A DNA stretch of 64,000 nt from Allium sativum. Taxonomy: Eukaryota > Streptophyta > Magnoliopsida > Asparagales > Amaryllidaceae. Below, one piece after another: positions 21,435 through 35,935 of this stretch. Below the pieces are notes generated by a model. The model ran no database searches, was not told the DNA's origin, and worked only from the letters and a program-made list of their open reading frames with translations. Numbering within the stretch: the stretch's first letter is position 1; every line of letters starts with the position of its first letter. A program made the position numbers and the translations under genes. The DNA lies in the NCBI GenBank assembly GCA_030737875.1, contig CM060923.1:497452453-497516452 (forward strand), read 5' to 3'.

Positions 21435-24400
21435 GACGCCCCCTCCTTTCTCGACGAAACACTGTAAGTTTTTATACGTTATCTTTAATTCGTTTTTTTT
21501 TATAATTATTGTTAATTATTATGTAACTGATTTTATAAAAAAAATCGATTTTCTTTTAGCATAGGAAAGAAAAATTCGGATATATATAATAGCTATTTAA
21601 AAATATGATTTTTATATTTTTAAAACATTAAAAATATGATTTTTATATTTTTAAAGTAATAAAATTATGACTTTTATATTTTTTAGGTATTAAAAATATA
21701 GTCTTTACTATATAGACGAAGTAAAAATATGACTTTTGTTTATGTAGAGAATTAAAAATATAATTTTTACATGTTAGGAATATTAAAAATATCATCTTTA
21801 TATGTGTAGAAAAATAAAAATGAGATTTTTATAAAGATGAAATCTTTATTTTAGAAAAGGCGAAATCTTTATATGGAAAATAGCGTGATAAAAATATAAT
21901 TTTTATCTATATAACCTAGTGGTAAAAATATGATTTTTATATATTGAACTTCGAAATAAAAATATGATTTTTATATATTGAACTTCGAAATAAAAATATG
22001 ATTTTTATATATTGAACTTCGAAATAAAAATATGACTTTTATATATTGGATAGCGAAGTAAAAATTCGATTTTTACATAGGTAGTGAAAGCGGGCGACGA
22101 AGGTAACAAAAAGGCGAGAACGAAGAAGATTTATATCAAAGAAGAGTCAAGATGTTTGGATAGCTTTATGTGAGAATTTCTCACCTTTCAATTTCTTTTT
22201 CTAGTTATATATATATACTAGGATGCAGACGGTGCTTAGTAGCACCCGACACAATCGTCCACAGACCATGGACTTGTTTGTTTGGTTGCATAAATTAATT
22301 TGATGATTTGATTTGAATTTGGTTGTTGGGTGAATTTGATTGATGTGTGAATGGCGTGGGCCTTCACTAGACCAGGGATAAGGCTAGGCCTCGTCCCGTT
22401 TCTAGTATCGTGTCGTTATGCCGCCGAAATTTTCTAAAATATGTTAGAAAAATAAAAATATCATTTTATTGAATAAATGAACCGAATAGAATATTCATAG
22501 GTTGAATAAAATGTCTTATCGTTAAAAATATAATTTTTAACGTGAATGTGAATAAATAAATATTCATTTACAAACCGGACGGTTTGTTTATGTACACCTA
22601 TTTGAAGGACATTGATTGGGTCGATAAATTTTACACATCGCCCAACTGCACAACTAAAATCTGTGTTTGATTGTTTGAAACCCCACACGGGTGTTGGGAT
22701 GAAATTTGAAGTTCACTCATCCTGATTGATTAAATATGTCGATCGATCGATTGACAGGCTGTTATAAGCGTTAGATATCTATATTTGATGCTTATACAGT
22801 GTAGTGCACTTTGGTTGATGGTTGATTATTTTTCAATGCTATTATATACATGTGTTGTATGAAATCCATATAATTAACTTTATATGGTAATTGATTGGGC
22901 CTCATTCCAATTTGAAAAATAAAGAACAATACAAAATAAAGGTTCATGTGTTGACAGTACTCATCCATTGAGATTGGTCATGTGTTGAACGAAATATTTT
23001 AGTAATAAAATTTACATCTTTATCAATATAAAATAAAGGTTCATGTGTTGACAGTACTCATCCATTGAGATTGGTCATGTGTTGAACGAAATATTTTAAT
23101 AATAGAAATATTTGAAATAGAATATTTGAAATTAGAAATATATGAAGCCGTGTTGATTAGATTGACGCCATTTTGACGTGAACGATATTTATATCGATTT
23201 TATTCATTTTGAAATAAATTGAATTGAAAACGATTTCGAAATGAATTGAATTGAGAACGATTTCGAAATGAAATAAATTGAAAACGATTTCGAAATGAAT
23301 TGAATTGAAAACGATTTCGAAATGAAATAAATTGAGAACGATTTCGAAATGAAATAAATTGAAAACGATTTCGAAATGAAATAAATTGAAAACGATTTCG
23401 AAATGAAATAAATTGAAAACGATTTCGAAATGAATTGAATTGAAAACGATTTCGAAATGAATTGAAAGCGAATTGAAATGAATTCAAATTGGATTGAAAT
23501 TTGAATCGAATAGAAATGAATTTTAAAACGAATTTATAAAGAAGAATTCAATTTTGATTTGAATTGAAAAGGAAGTTGAAATTGCTTTTGAAACGAATTT
23601 AAAACTATTTATATAATTCGTTTTAAATAGAAATCGATGAAATATATATTATATTTATTATATATATAATATAATGGCCTGAATAGAACGCGCCGCGCCG
23701 CGGCAGTTCGCGAATTTCGACCATTTATTTCAAACGGACATTACGGGAGATCCGACCGTCGGATTCTCCTAAAACCGGAACCATTGGGTTCGTATCGAAA
23801 AGAGCTTTCTAATGAATATTAGAAATTTGAAATCTAACGGTTGGATTTGGAGATACGTCCAAATCAAATTCGAAAAAGGTCGCTGTAAGTGCACTTCGAT
23901 GACCGTTGATGGAAATCGACTGTACAGGCCTTGATAAAATTATTAAAAATAGTAATAATTTGTGTAAAATCATAAGAAATGATTTGGGAAAAATTGGGAT
24001 GAAAAACTCCATATTTGAAAAGATAAAAATAGATTTTTATCGAAATGAACTAGTTTTGAACTAGAAATATAATTCTATTTATTTTTAAATAAATAAATTG
24101 AATTCGAAAAGGGTTTTAAAAATAACCAAAATTTCCAATGATTGCATTGGAATGGATTTGAATCGAAATTGTCTTTGGAATATTTCGATGTTGGAATTCG
24201 TGATTATACGGATGTTGTTATGGAAATTTGAAAGATATATATTTATATCGTTATTTCCAATACGACATTTGTTAATCGTAGAATTTGATATTGAATATAA
24301 GCCGATATATTTTCTATTCAGAGCCTTATATTGAATATCAAATGTGATTTGGGTTTGTCGTGAATGGTGTCTTCACTAACCCTGTTCTTGAACCCAGTTG

Positions 24401-26782
24401 AGAAAAGATTAAATCTTTTTATTTAGATTTAATGAAGTGTACCAATTAAATGATATTTAATTGGAATTGAATTGATATTGATTTTTGGGTTTATCGTGAA
24501 CAGTGTTTTAAATAACACTCGTTCTTTAACCCGATAATCAATCGAATGTGACTTTGGGTTTATCGTGAACCGTGTTTTAAATGACACGGATTCTTTAGCC
24601 CAGTTAACGATTAAAACTAAGTGGAGTTTTAATGGATCTTTAATTAGATTGAAATAATCGAGAATGGAGTATCACCAGTTTTACTCCAGGCGATAGTTAA
24701 ATCTTTAATTAGATTTGAACGTGAAATGGTAATTGAATTTACCGATAACACTATGGTGTTAGATATGAAGTATTACCAGTTTTACTTCATGGGATAAATA
24801 GGTTGGGATTGGGAAATTAAAACAAATGATTACTTCGGTAAGTTTCGTTAATCCCGACTAGTTGGATCGAAATTCAAAAGAAGATTAGAGAATAAATTCA
24901 AGGAATTTATCTTGGATAAAATTAATGGGAACCTTTCCCTATGAATGTGAAATTTAGAAACTAACTGTCGGTTAGCCAAGCAGAATGGTTTTCTGGATAT
25001 TGATCTGATGTTGGTTTCGGCCTTCGGGGTTAATATTTGGGGAATTATTCTCTTGATTAATTTATGGTTAGTGACTGATGAATTGGAATGAGGCGTATGT
25101 TGTGTTTGTGTAACACTTATTTAAAATATACGCGAGTTATTCGGAAAGACCGGGTTTATCCCATTCTGAATAACTGATACGACGATAAGTCGAAGATGAA
25201 AACGCTGGTCGAAGACCGGAGGTCTTCACGTCGTTTGGGTGATTACTGATGATCTTGATTCGGCTGTACACCCAAGAAGATGGAAACAGTTAGTGATCGT
25301 CCAGACGTACTTGGAGATCGATGGATATGCGGGGTACTAGGTGCCTCCGGTTTCGTTCAGACCCAGAACGGACTTGTAAATGGACTGTGTGTCTGACATT
25401 GGATTTTAGTCCGTGTGATTGATCTCTATTAAATATATATCTGTTTGGTGGCGGAGAATTTATTCTCTTGCTTAATGCCCTTCTCTGAGACGTACGAGCT
25501 CAGGGGTTGTATATTGATGGATATCAAACGCATGGAGTGAATTGCCTGTGTGGCATACCTAAGTGGCAATAGATCGAGGCTTCTGTTGAAAAGCAAAGTC
25601 TTGTGGTTGATGATCGAAGCACGGCCTTTGTGGCGTAGCTTTGTGTAACGTTTATTTCGCGAGTTTCACACCCAGTATGAATCAAAAACGGGAGACGGAC
25701 CTCAGGGAGGGCATGCGTTTCCTTCTAGCTAAAAGGTGGCGTCAGTGGTTTTACACGCCCTGACGAGTTTGACTTATGTGGTTGTTGCTGTTGCGAGGCG
25801 CCTCGGATTGATCGGTTGTTCTCGAACCGATGGAGTCATTTAGTTGGCTCATTTACTCCCCAAAGGGCGGGGAAACGTAGTGTTCAGGCATTTTAATCCA
25901 CATCGGTGGACCGGCCCTGACGATCCAAGGGTCACTCGAGCTCTGATCCTGAGACTCGGGCTAGACAGTCTCGAATCGGTTGAGGACTATCTTTTGCCTC
26001 GGTTCATAGATGGAAATCCAATTTCCAAATACGTGACTTTGCGGTTTTATTTGTAAACCTATATATGGTGACATAGTGGCATGGGACGCTCATGTCGCCT
26101 ATGATTGATACTTATGATTTGAAGTTGTTTTATACACTATACACTTATAGTAGTATCAAATGATTTGTTTTAAACGTACTAAGCATGTTTGGCTATTATA
26201 AGGGAAAACCCTATCCCCCGGCTTGCGTTGCATTGTGTGATAGGACCTGGGTCTTATAACAGCTTCATTTTTCTTTATTTAGCATTGCGCTGTTTGTTCT
26301 ATGCACTGGTATTCTTGGGAGGAAACCCGTTCCGTGTTATACGGCGTGGTCCCTTGACTTACCTAACTTTAAAAATAAAGATTAACTGTTTTAGTTCTCA
26401 CACCAGTCACATGACTGACCTGGAGTTTATTGTTTTAACCTGAACTCTGGGTGCCCCTATTTTGACATGGGCAGCTAGTAGTTTTGGTTTTGCAGATTTA
26501 TATTCACAGGATCCTGGTTTACAGCTGGAACGATATCCGGAAAACTTTGTATCCGTATATCTCATTCTAGTTGTGTATTGTATTATTCTTCCGCTGCTAT
26601 GTATTTAAATGTAATTTAAATCTCTGATATTTCTGTGTAATATTCATTTATACTCTGTATATTCTTGTAATCTGATGCATTGTTGTAATATGCAATGAAA
26701 TGTTCTTCTGTATGTGTTCTGTTGTGGCTTGTACTCGAACTATCCGCCGCTTTCCTTTACGGGGAAGTTACGGGTGTTCTCA
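20535..26782 (+). mobile_element. Tandem array LTR 2 (6.25 kb)
   Basis: 6248 bp, same modules as LTR 1. TATA box at 21064, donor GTAAGT at 21464-21469, acceptor ending 22228, minisatellite 23213-23465, stem-loop array 24346-24790. Its end reads TTCTCA where LTRs 1 and 3 read TTCACA. As the middle LTR it serves as 3' LTR of one unit and 5' LTR of the next. Confidence 0.93.
23213..23470. repeat. 27-bp minisatellite, LTR 2
   Basis: About nine copies of the unit found in LTR 1, with a different order of the aattgaatt and aataaatt variants and lacking the terminal variant unit. Confidence 0.85.
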
Positions 26783-27812
26783 GTTGGTATCAGAGCTTTG
26801 GTTTACAGAGCTCGAGAACAAGACACATTAGAACCATACGAAAGAATTCATCAGATATTGGATTAGTAATATCCAATGAGAATGACTCGTTGGAGATGGG
26901 ATCAGTAGCATCCTAGAACGAGTGTGAAGAGTATATTTTTCTAATGAAAACAAATTTTGTTTTGCAAATTTAAATCAACTATTCGTATTTGATTATTTGT
27001 TTATATTGATGTGGACAATCCAGTATATATAGATTTTGCGTATATGTCTGATCCGCGTGTATTCAAAGTTTTAATATATTGGATAGATATAGCATCACAC
27101 TCTAGTCGCCCGAAGATGATATTGATGATAGCGATCGCATCATCAACATTTATGTTCGAGTTTCGAAGGTGTGATTTTCTATATATTTCCATTAGACTGG
27201 TGTGAGAACCAAAACTAATATAGCTAGAATACATTGTTGTGATTTGGCACCAAAACAAGATTTTTTGTATATGTATCAAAATTATGAATTTGAAACGTTA
27301 AATTCACTAATTGATTGATGTTTGTGTTGTTTGTTCATTTGTTTGCTAATTTTGAACCATTATGCTTAATCAAACCAAATATTGAACTATATTGAAAATT
27401 GGTCGCATTTGTTTGCATATACTTGCACTTACATTGAACAGGTCATAGCAAGGAGGCTAGAGCAAAGAATAAAATTTGTTTGCCCGACAAATAGGTACAT
27501 GTTTAATACATAATTTACTGTTTTGTTTGGGTGATGATGATTTTATGAGCCTATTGGCTAGCCGCTTGGCTTTTTCTTTTTCTTTTTGAGATCTGAAGGA
27601 CCGGGGAAGTTATTTGAAATTTCCCGATGCTCCCGGTGCAGGGGAGGTTATGGCGAAATTTTTCAAAAATTTAGGGTGTTAGCCAAATTTTTGAAAATTC
27701 TCAGAAACTGAAAAGTTGGAGAATGTAAGCCAGATCGATCGTAGAGTTGATTAATCAAACCACTTTCGACTTTGTTCCTTTTCGGGGACGAAAAGTTTTA
27801 AGTGGGGGAGAT
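26783..27812 (+). mobile_element. Tandem array internal region 2, non-coding
   Basis: 1030 bp, nearly identical to internal 1. Primer site at 26785-26796, purine tract at about 27800-27811. Non-coding. Confidence 0.9.
26785..26796 (+). other. Primer binding site (tRNA-iMet), internal 2
   Basis: TGGTATCAGAGC, as in internal 1. Confidence 0.9.
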
Positions 27813-30800
27813 TGTAACAACCCGAAAATCTGGGCCAGTTTAAAATTTTTATTTTGGCAATTTTGGCGAATTTTGAATATTTAAAATAGATTATTTTAAA
27901 TAAAATCAACGAGAAATTTATTTTGAATAGAATTCGATCGTATATATTTATACGCGTCGTCGTTAGAATATAAATAATTATATATAATTATAAAAGGAAT
28001 TGAAATTGGCCATTTTTCAAACGGTCTCAGAATTCGACGAAACTAGTTTTGATAGGACCGTATCGTCAATACGAAGCTAGAAAATATTTTTCGGGAATTT
28101 TTCTAGTTAGTATGTGGCCCCGGTAATTTGAAATGCGCGTTTAAAATTCAATATAATGATTTAAATGTAAATTCAACGGAAACTAATCGAAACGATCAAA
28201 TCAGCTTGCGATGCATATCCCATTGTGTTCGGAATGGGGGTAAAACGCTATGGACGACAGGCGGTGGGCCTCGTTTTGAGGTCGAAAATAAAAGTTGCTT
28301 TTTGGTGAAAAATTAAATAATAAATTAAATAATATAAATTTTATAAAAGTCCCCCATCCCCTTATTCTTCCCGATTCAGTTTTAAATAAAAAAAAAAAAA
28401 ATCGCGCCATCACCCTAACCCTAGCCACCCATCGCCGTCGCGCGCTGCCATCGGAGGAGCCCCCCCGCCGCCTCGGCCAAGACCTCCCACCTTCGACGAC
28501 GACCTCGTCTGATCTCGCGAGCCTCCCCTTCTTTCCTTCCTAACCCTAAATGCCTCGCCCAACCCATGTCCTCCCCGCGATCGACAGAGCGCCGCCCCTC
28601 TAGACTGCGCCACCTCCTCCCTCCACTTCCCCGACCTCGACAGTAGCACCCCCCCCCCCCCCCCGTCTTCCCCCTTCTCCTCAAAAAAAAAAAAAAAAAA
28701 AAAAAATCCGACGCCCCCTCCTTTCTCGACGAAACACTGTAAGTTTTTATACGTTATCTTTAATTCGTTTTTTTTATAATTATTGTTAATTATTATGTAA
28801 CTGATTTTATAAAAAAAATCGATTTTCTTTTAGCATAGGAAAGAAAAATTCGGATATATATAATAGCTATTTAAAAATATGATTTTTATATTTTTAAAAC
28901 ATTAAAAATATGATTTTTATATTTTTAAAGTAATAAAATTATGACTTTTATATTTTTTAGGTATTAAAAATATAGTCTTTACTATATAGACGAAGTAAAA
29001 ATATGACTTTTGTTTATGTAGAGAATTAAAAATATAATTTTTACATGTTAGGAATATTAAAAATATCATCTTTATATGTGTAGAAAAATAAAAATGAGAT
29101 TTTTATAAAGATGAAATCTTTATTTTAGAAAAGGCGAAATCTTTATATGGAAAATAGCGTGATAAAAATATAATTTTTATCTATATAACCTAGTGGTAAA
29201 AATATGATTTTTATATATTGAACTTCGAAATAAAAATATGATTTTTATATATTGAACTTCGAAATAAAAATATGATTTTTATATATTGAACTTCGAAATA
29301 AAAATATGATTTTTATATATTGGATAGCGAAGTAAAAATTCGATTTTTACATAGGTAGTGAAAGCGGGCGACGAAGGTAACAAAAAGGCGAGAACGAAGA
29401 AGATTTATATCAAAGAAGAGTCAAGATGTTTGGATAGCTTTATGTGAGAATTTCTCACCTTTCAATTTCTTTTTCTAGTTATATATGTATATATATACTA
29501 GGATGCAGACGGTGCTTAGTAGCACCCGACACAATCGTCCACAGACCATGGACTTGTTTGTTTGGTTGCATAAATTAATTTGATGATTTGATTTGAATTT
29601 GGTTGTTGGGTGAATTTGATTGATGTGTGAATGGCGTGGGCCTTCACTAGACCAGGAATAAGGCTAGGCCTCGTCCCGTTTCTAGTATCGTGCCGTTATG
29701 CCGCCGAAATTTTCTAAAATATGTTAGAAAAATAAAAATATCATTTTATTGAATAAATGAACCGAATAGAATATTCATAGGTTGAATAAAATGTCTTATC
29801 GTTAAAAATATAATTTTTAACGTGAATGTGAATAAATAAATATTCATTTACAAACCGGACGGTTTGTTTATGTACACCTATTTGAAGGACATTGATTAGG
29901 TCGATAAATTTTACACATCGCCCAACTGCACAACTAAAATCTGTGTTTGATTGTTTGAAACCCCACACGGGTGTTGGGATGAAATTTGAAGTTCACTCAT
30001 CCTGATTGATTAAATATGTCGATCGATCGATTGACAGGCTGTTATAAGCGTTAGATATCTATATTTGATGCTTATACAGTGTAGTGCACTTTGGTTGATG
30101 GTTGATTATTTTTCAATGCTATTATATACATGTGTTGTATGAAATCCATATAATTAACTTTATATGTTAATTGATTGGGCCTCATTCCAATTTGAAAAAT
30201 AAAGAACAATACAAAATAAAGGTTCATGTGTTGACAGTACTCATCCATTGAGATTGGTCATGTGTTGAACGAAATATTTTAGTAATAAAATTTACATCTT
30301 TATCAATATAAAATAAAGGTTCATGTGTTGACAGTACTCATCCATTGAGATTGGTCATGTGTTGAACGAAATATTTTAATAATAGAAATATTTGAAATAG
30401 AATATTTGAAATTAGAAATATATGAAGCCGTGTTGATTAGATTGACGGCATTTTGACGTGAACGATATTTATATCGATTTTATTCATTTTGAAATAAATT
30501 GAATTGAAAACTATTTCGAAATGAATTGAATTGAGAACGATTTCGAAATGAAATAAATTGAAAACGATTTTGAAATGAATTGAATTGAAAACGATTTCGA
30601 AATGAAATAAATTGAGAACGATTTCGAAATGAAATAAATTGAAAACGATTTCGAAATGAAATAAATTGAAAACGATTTCGAAATGAATTGAATTGAAAAC
30701 GATTTCGAAATGAATTGAATTGAAAACGAATTCAAATTGAATTGAAAGCGAATTGAAATGAATTCAAATTGGATTGAAATTTGAATCGAATAGAAATGAA

Positions 30801-33800
30801 TTTTAAAACGAATTTATAAAGAAGAATTCAATTTTGATTTGAATTGAAAAGGAAGTTGAAATTGCTTTTGAAACGAATTTAAAACTATTTATATAATTCG
30901 TTTTAAATAGAAATCGACGAAATATATATTATATATATTATATATATAATATAATGGCCTGAATAGAACGCGCCGCGCCGCGGCAGTTCGCGAATTTCGA
31001 CCATTTATTTCAAACGGACATTACGGGAGATCCGACCGTCGGATTCTCCTAAAACCGGAACCGTTGGGTTCGTATCGAAAAGAGCTTTCTAATGAATATT
31101 AGAAATTTGAAATCTAATGGTTGGATTTGGAGATACGTCCAAATCAAATTCGAAAAAGGTCGTTGTAAGTGCAGTTCGATGACCGTTGATGGAAATCGAC
31201 TGTACAGGCCTTGATAAAATTATTAAAAATAGTAATAATTTGTGTAAAATCATAAGAAATGATTTAGGAAAAATTGGGATGAAAAACTCCATATTTGAAA
31301 AGATAAAAATAGATTTTTATCGAAATGAACTAGTTTTGAACTAGAATTATAATTCTATTTATTTTTAAATAAATAAATTGAATTCGAAAAGGGTTTTAAA
31401 AATAACCAAAATTTCCAATGATTGCATTGGAATGGATTTGAATCGAAATTGTCTTTGGAATATTTCGATGTTGGAATTCGTGATTATATGGATGTTGTTA
31501 TGGAAATTTGAAAGATATATATTTATATCGTTATTTCCAATACGACATTTGTTAATCGTAGAATTTGATATTGAATATAAGCCGATATATTTTCTATTCA
31601 GAGCCTTATATTGAATATCAAATGTGATTTGGGTTTGTCGTGAATGGTGTCTTCACTAACACTGTTCTTGAACCCAGTTGAGAAAAGATTAAATCTTTTT
31701 ATTTAGATTTAATGAAGTGTACCAATTAAATGATATTTAATTGGAATTGAATTGATATTGATTTTTGGGTTTATCGTGAACAGTGTTTTAAATAACACTC
31801 GTTCTTTAACCCGATAATCAATCGAATGTGACTTTGGGTTTATCGTGAACCGTGTTTTAAATGACACAGATTCTTTAGCCCAGTTAACGATTAAAACTAA
31901 GTGGAGTTTTAATGAATCTTTAATTAGATTGAAATAATCGAGAATGGAGTATCACCAGTTTTACTCCAGGCGATAGTTAAATCTTTAATTAGATTTGAAC
32001 GTGAAATGGTAATTGAATTTACCGATAACACTGTGGTGTTAGATATGAAGTATTACCAGTTTTACTTCATGGGATAAATAGGTTGGGATTGGGAAATTAA
32101 AACAAATGATTACTTCGGTAAGTTTCGTTAATCCCGACTAGTTGGATCGAAATTCAAAAGAAGATTAGAGAATAAATTCAAGGAATTTATCTTGGATAAA
32201 ATTAATGGGAACCTTTCCCTATGAATGTGAAATTTAGAAACTAACTGTCGGTTAGCCAAGCAGAATGGTTTTCTGGATATTGATCTGATGTTGGTTTCGG
32301 CCTTCGGGGTTAATATTTGGGGAATTATTCTCTTGATTAATTTACGGTTAGTGACTGATGAATTGGAATGAGGTGTATGTTGTGTTTGTGTAACACTTAT
32401 TTAAAATATACGCGAGTTATTCGAAAAGACCGGGTTTATCCCATTCTGAATAACTGATACGACGATAAGTCGAAGATGAAGACGATGGTCGAAGACCGGA
32501 GGTCTTCACGTCGTTTGGGTGATTACTGATGATCTTGATTGGGCTGTACACCCAAGAAGATGGAAACAGTTAGTGATCGTCCAGACGTACTTGGAGATCG
32601 ATGGATATGCGGGGTACTAGGTGCCTCCGGTTTCGTTCAAACCCAGAACGGACTTGTAAATGGACTGTGTGTCTGACATTGGATTTTAGTCCATGTGATT
32701 GATCTCTATTAAATATATATCTGTTTGGCGGCGGAGAATTTATTCTCTTGCTTAACGCCCTTCTCTGAGACGTACGAGCTCAGGGGTTGTATATTGATGG
32801 ATATCAAACGCATGGAGTGAATTGCCTGTGTGGCATACCTAAGTGGCAATAGATCGAGGCTTCTGTTGAAAAGCAAAGTCTTGTGGTTGATGATCGAAGC
32901 ACGGCCTTTGTGGCGGAGCTTTGTGTGACGTTTATTTCGCGAGTTTCACACCCGGTATGAACCAAAAACGGGAGACGGACCTCAGGGAGGGCATGCGTTT
33001 CCTTCTAGCTAAAAGGTGGCGTCAGTGGTTTTACACGCCCTGACGAGTTTGACTTATGTGGTTGTTGTTGTTGCGAGGCGCCTCGGATTGATCGATCGTT
33101 CTCGAACCGATGGAGTCATTTAGTTGGCTCATTTACGCCCCAAAGGGCGGGGAAACGTAGTGTTCAGGCATTTTAATCCACATCGGTGGACCGGCCCTGA
33201 CGATCCAAGGGTCACTCGAGCTCTGATCCTGAGACTCGGGCTAGACAGTCTCGAATCGGTTGAGGACTATCTTTTGCCTCGGTTCATAGATGGAAATCCA
33301 ATTTCCAAATACGTGACTTTGCGGTTTTATTTGTAAACCTATATATGGCGACATAGTGGCATGGGACGCTCATGTCGCCTATGATTGATACTTATGATTT
33401 GAAGTTGTTTTATACACTATACACTTATAGTAGTATCAAATGATTTGTTTTAAACGTACTAAGCATGTTTGGCTATTATAAGGGAAAACCCTATCCCCCG
33501 GCTTGCGTTGCATTGTGTGATAGGACCTGGGTCTTATAACAGCTTCATTTTTCTTTATTTAGCATTGCGCTGTTTGTTCTATGCACTGGTATTCTTGGGA
33601 GGAAACCCGTTCCGTGTTATACGGCGTGGTCCCTTGACTTACCTAACTTTAAAAATAAAGATTAACTGTTTTAGATCTCACACCAGTCACATGACTAACC
33701 TGGAGTTTATTGTTTTAACCTAAACTCTGGGTGCCCCTATTTTGACACGGGCAGCTAGTAGTTTTGGTTTTGCAGATTTATATTCACAGGATCCTGGTTT

Positions 33801-34062
33801 ACAGCTGGAACGATATCCGGAAAACTTTGTATCCGTATATCTCATTCTAGTTGTGTATTGTATTATTCTTCCGCTGCTATGTATTTAAATGTAATTTAAA
33901 TCTCTGATATTTCTGTGTAATATTCATTTATACTCTGTATATTCTTGTAATCTGATGCATTGTTGTAATATGCAATGAAATGTTCTTCTGTATGTGTTCT
34001 GTTGTGGCTTGTACTCGAACTATCCGCCGCTTTCCTTTACGGGGAAGTTACGGGTTTTCACA
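27813..34062 (+). mobile_element. Tandem array LTR 3 (6.25 kb)
   Basis: 6250 bp, ending TTTTCACA at 34062 and followed by the cccac duplication rather than a primer site, so it is the terminal 3' LTR. TATA box 28342, donor 28739, acceptor ending 29508, minisatellite 30493-30735, stem-loops 31625-32070. It shares several substitutions with LTR 2 against LTR 1 (for example cgcgtcgtcg against cgcatcgtcg near its start). Confidence 0.93.
30493..30735. repeat. 27-bp minisatellite, LTR 3
   Basis: About eight units, one to two fewer than LTR 2. Confidence 0.85.
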
Positions 34063-34067
34063 CCCAC
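34063..34067. other. 5-bp target site duplication of the tandem array, right
   Basis: cccac, identical to 13251-13255. Confidence 0.92.
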
Positions 34068-34895
34068 CGACTGTCACCCCCAGCTAATTACCCCCATTCC
34101 GAACACAATGGGATATGTACCATAAGCCAATTCAGCTGTTTTGATCAGTTTCCGTCAAAATCAAAATATAACTCTATATATTGAATTTGAACGCGCATTT
34201 CACTTTACTGGGGTCACATATGAACCCCAAAAATTTCAGAAAAATTAGTTATAGCTTCTTATTAACGATACGGTCCTAACAAAACAAATTTCGTCAAATT
34301 CTGAGACCGTTTGAAAAATGTTCATTTTCCAGTCGATTAAATTTAACTGAAACTGGTCAAACGCGTTTTCTTTTACCACGCTCACATATTGGTTCGAAAA
34401 ATTACGAAATTTAAAACCTAGCAATAACTAGGCATCGCGGATCCAACAAAAGTAGTTTCGTCGAAATCCGAGGTCGTTTGCAAAATGGCCATTTTTAACA
34501 GCTAGAATTCCATAGCGACTATTCTGAATTTTCAACTGGACATAACTTTTGATCCCCGCTATGAAATTTTGATTTTTCGGATTCGTTGGAAAGGTATTCT
34601 CAAATAGATTCTAATATTTTTTGTTTCACTAAATTCCGGTTTATTTTGCACCCGGTATGTTCAATTGAAATTTGAAATCGAATTATCGAACTACCGCGCC
34701 ATTTTCAATTCCATTTATATATATAAATAAATATTTATATTCTAACGACGATCTATACAGCTATATATGTTCTAACTCTATTCAAATTAAATTTCTCGTC
34801 GATATTATTTAAAATAATTCATTTTAAATATTCTAAATTAGCTAAAATGGCCAAAATAAAAAAATTAAATTGGCTCGGATTTCCGGGTTATTACA
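34068..34895 (-). mobile_element. Left (3') LTR of minus-strand family A element, second segment
   Basis: Continues the LTR interrupted at 13255. It holds the U3-like block with two diverged copies of a module of about 70 bp (near 34250-34330 and 34435-34500) and ends ...GGGTTATTACA at 34895, next to the purine tract. Confidence 0.88.
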
Positions 34896-35935
34896 ATCTC
34901 CCCCACTTAAAACATTTCGTCCCCGAAAAGGAACGAAGCCGAAAGTTGTTTTACAAACCAACTCAACTTCCATTATTTTCACTACGGCTTAAGTTCTTCA
35001 ACTTTTCAGTTTCTAAGAACTTTTCAAATTTTTCAAAAATTTGGCTAACACCCTAAATTTTCGAAAAATTTCGCCATAACCTCCCCTGCACCGGGGACTT
35101 CGGGATATTTCATATAGCCTCCCATGGCCTTCTTCAATCCAAAAGAAAAGGAAAAAGCCAAGTGGCTAGCTAATCGGCTCATAAAATCATCATCACCCAA
35201 ACAAAACAGTAAATTATGGTAAACATGTACCAATTTGTCGGGCATACAATTTTATTCCTCTACTCTAGCCTCCTTGCTATGACATGTTCAGTGTAAGTAC
35301 ATGTATATGCATGCAAATGTAATCATTTTCAAACAATTCAATATTTGGTTCAATTTGGCTAAATGGTTCGAAATTTCAAACAAATAGACAAACAACACAA
35401 CCATCAATCAATTAGTGAATTAACGTTTCAAATTCATAATTTTGATATATATACAAAAAATCCTGTTTTTGATGCCAATTCACAACAATATATCCTATCT
35501 AATTTTGGTTCTCACACCAGTCTAATGGAAATATATAGACATCACACTTTCGTCATTCGAACATGAATACTGATGATGACTAGTCAATCATCAGAATCAT
35601 CTCCGGGCTACTAGAGCGTGATTCTATATCTATCCAGTATATTAAAACTTTGAATACCCGTGGATCAGACGTATATGCAAATTCTATATATACTGGATAG
35701 TCCAAATCAATATAAATAAATAATCAAATACGAATAATTGATTAAAATTTTCAAAACAAAAATCATTTTCATTTTAAAAATATACTCTTCACACTCGTTC
35801 TAGGATACTATGGATCCCATCTCTAACGAGTCATTCCCATTGGATATTACTAATCCAATCACTGATGAATTCTTTCGTATGGTTCTAATGTGTCTTGTTC
35901 TCTGAGCTTTGTAAACCAAAGCTCTGATACCAAAA
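34896..35935 (-). mobile_element. Internal region of minus-strand family A element, non-coding
   Basis: 1040 bp. On the minus strand it runs from the primer site (complement gctctgatacca, 35921-35932) to a ttcggggacgaaat block (near 34915-34930) and a purine tract (complement ctcccccactt, 34898-34908). It matches the internals of the tandem array along its length. No gag or pol is present. Confidence 0.88.
35921..35932 (-). other. Primer binding site (tRNA-iMet)
   Basis: The minus strand reads TGGTATCAGAGC, three bases inside the LTR boundary. Confidence 0.88.
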
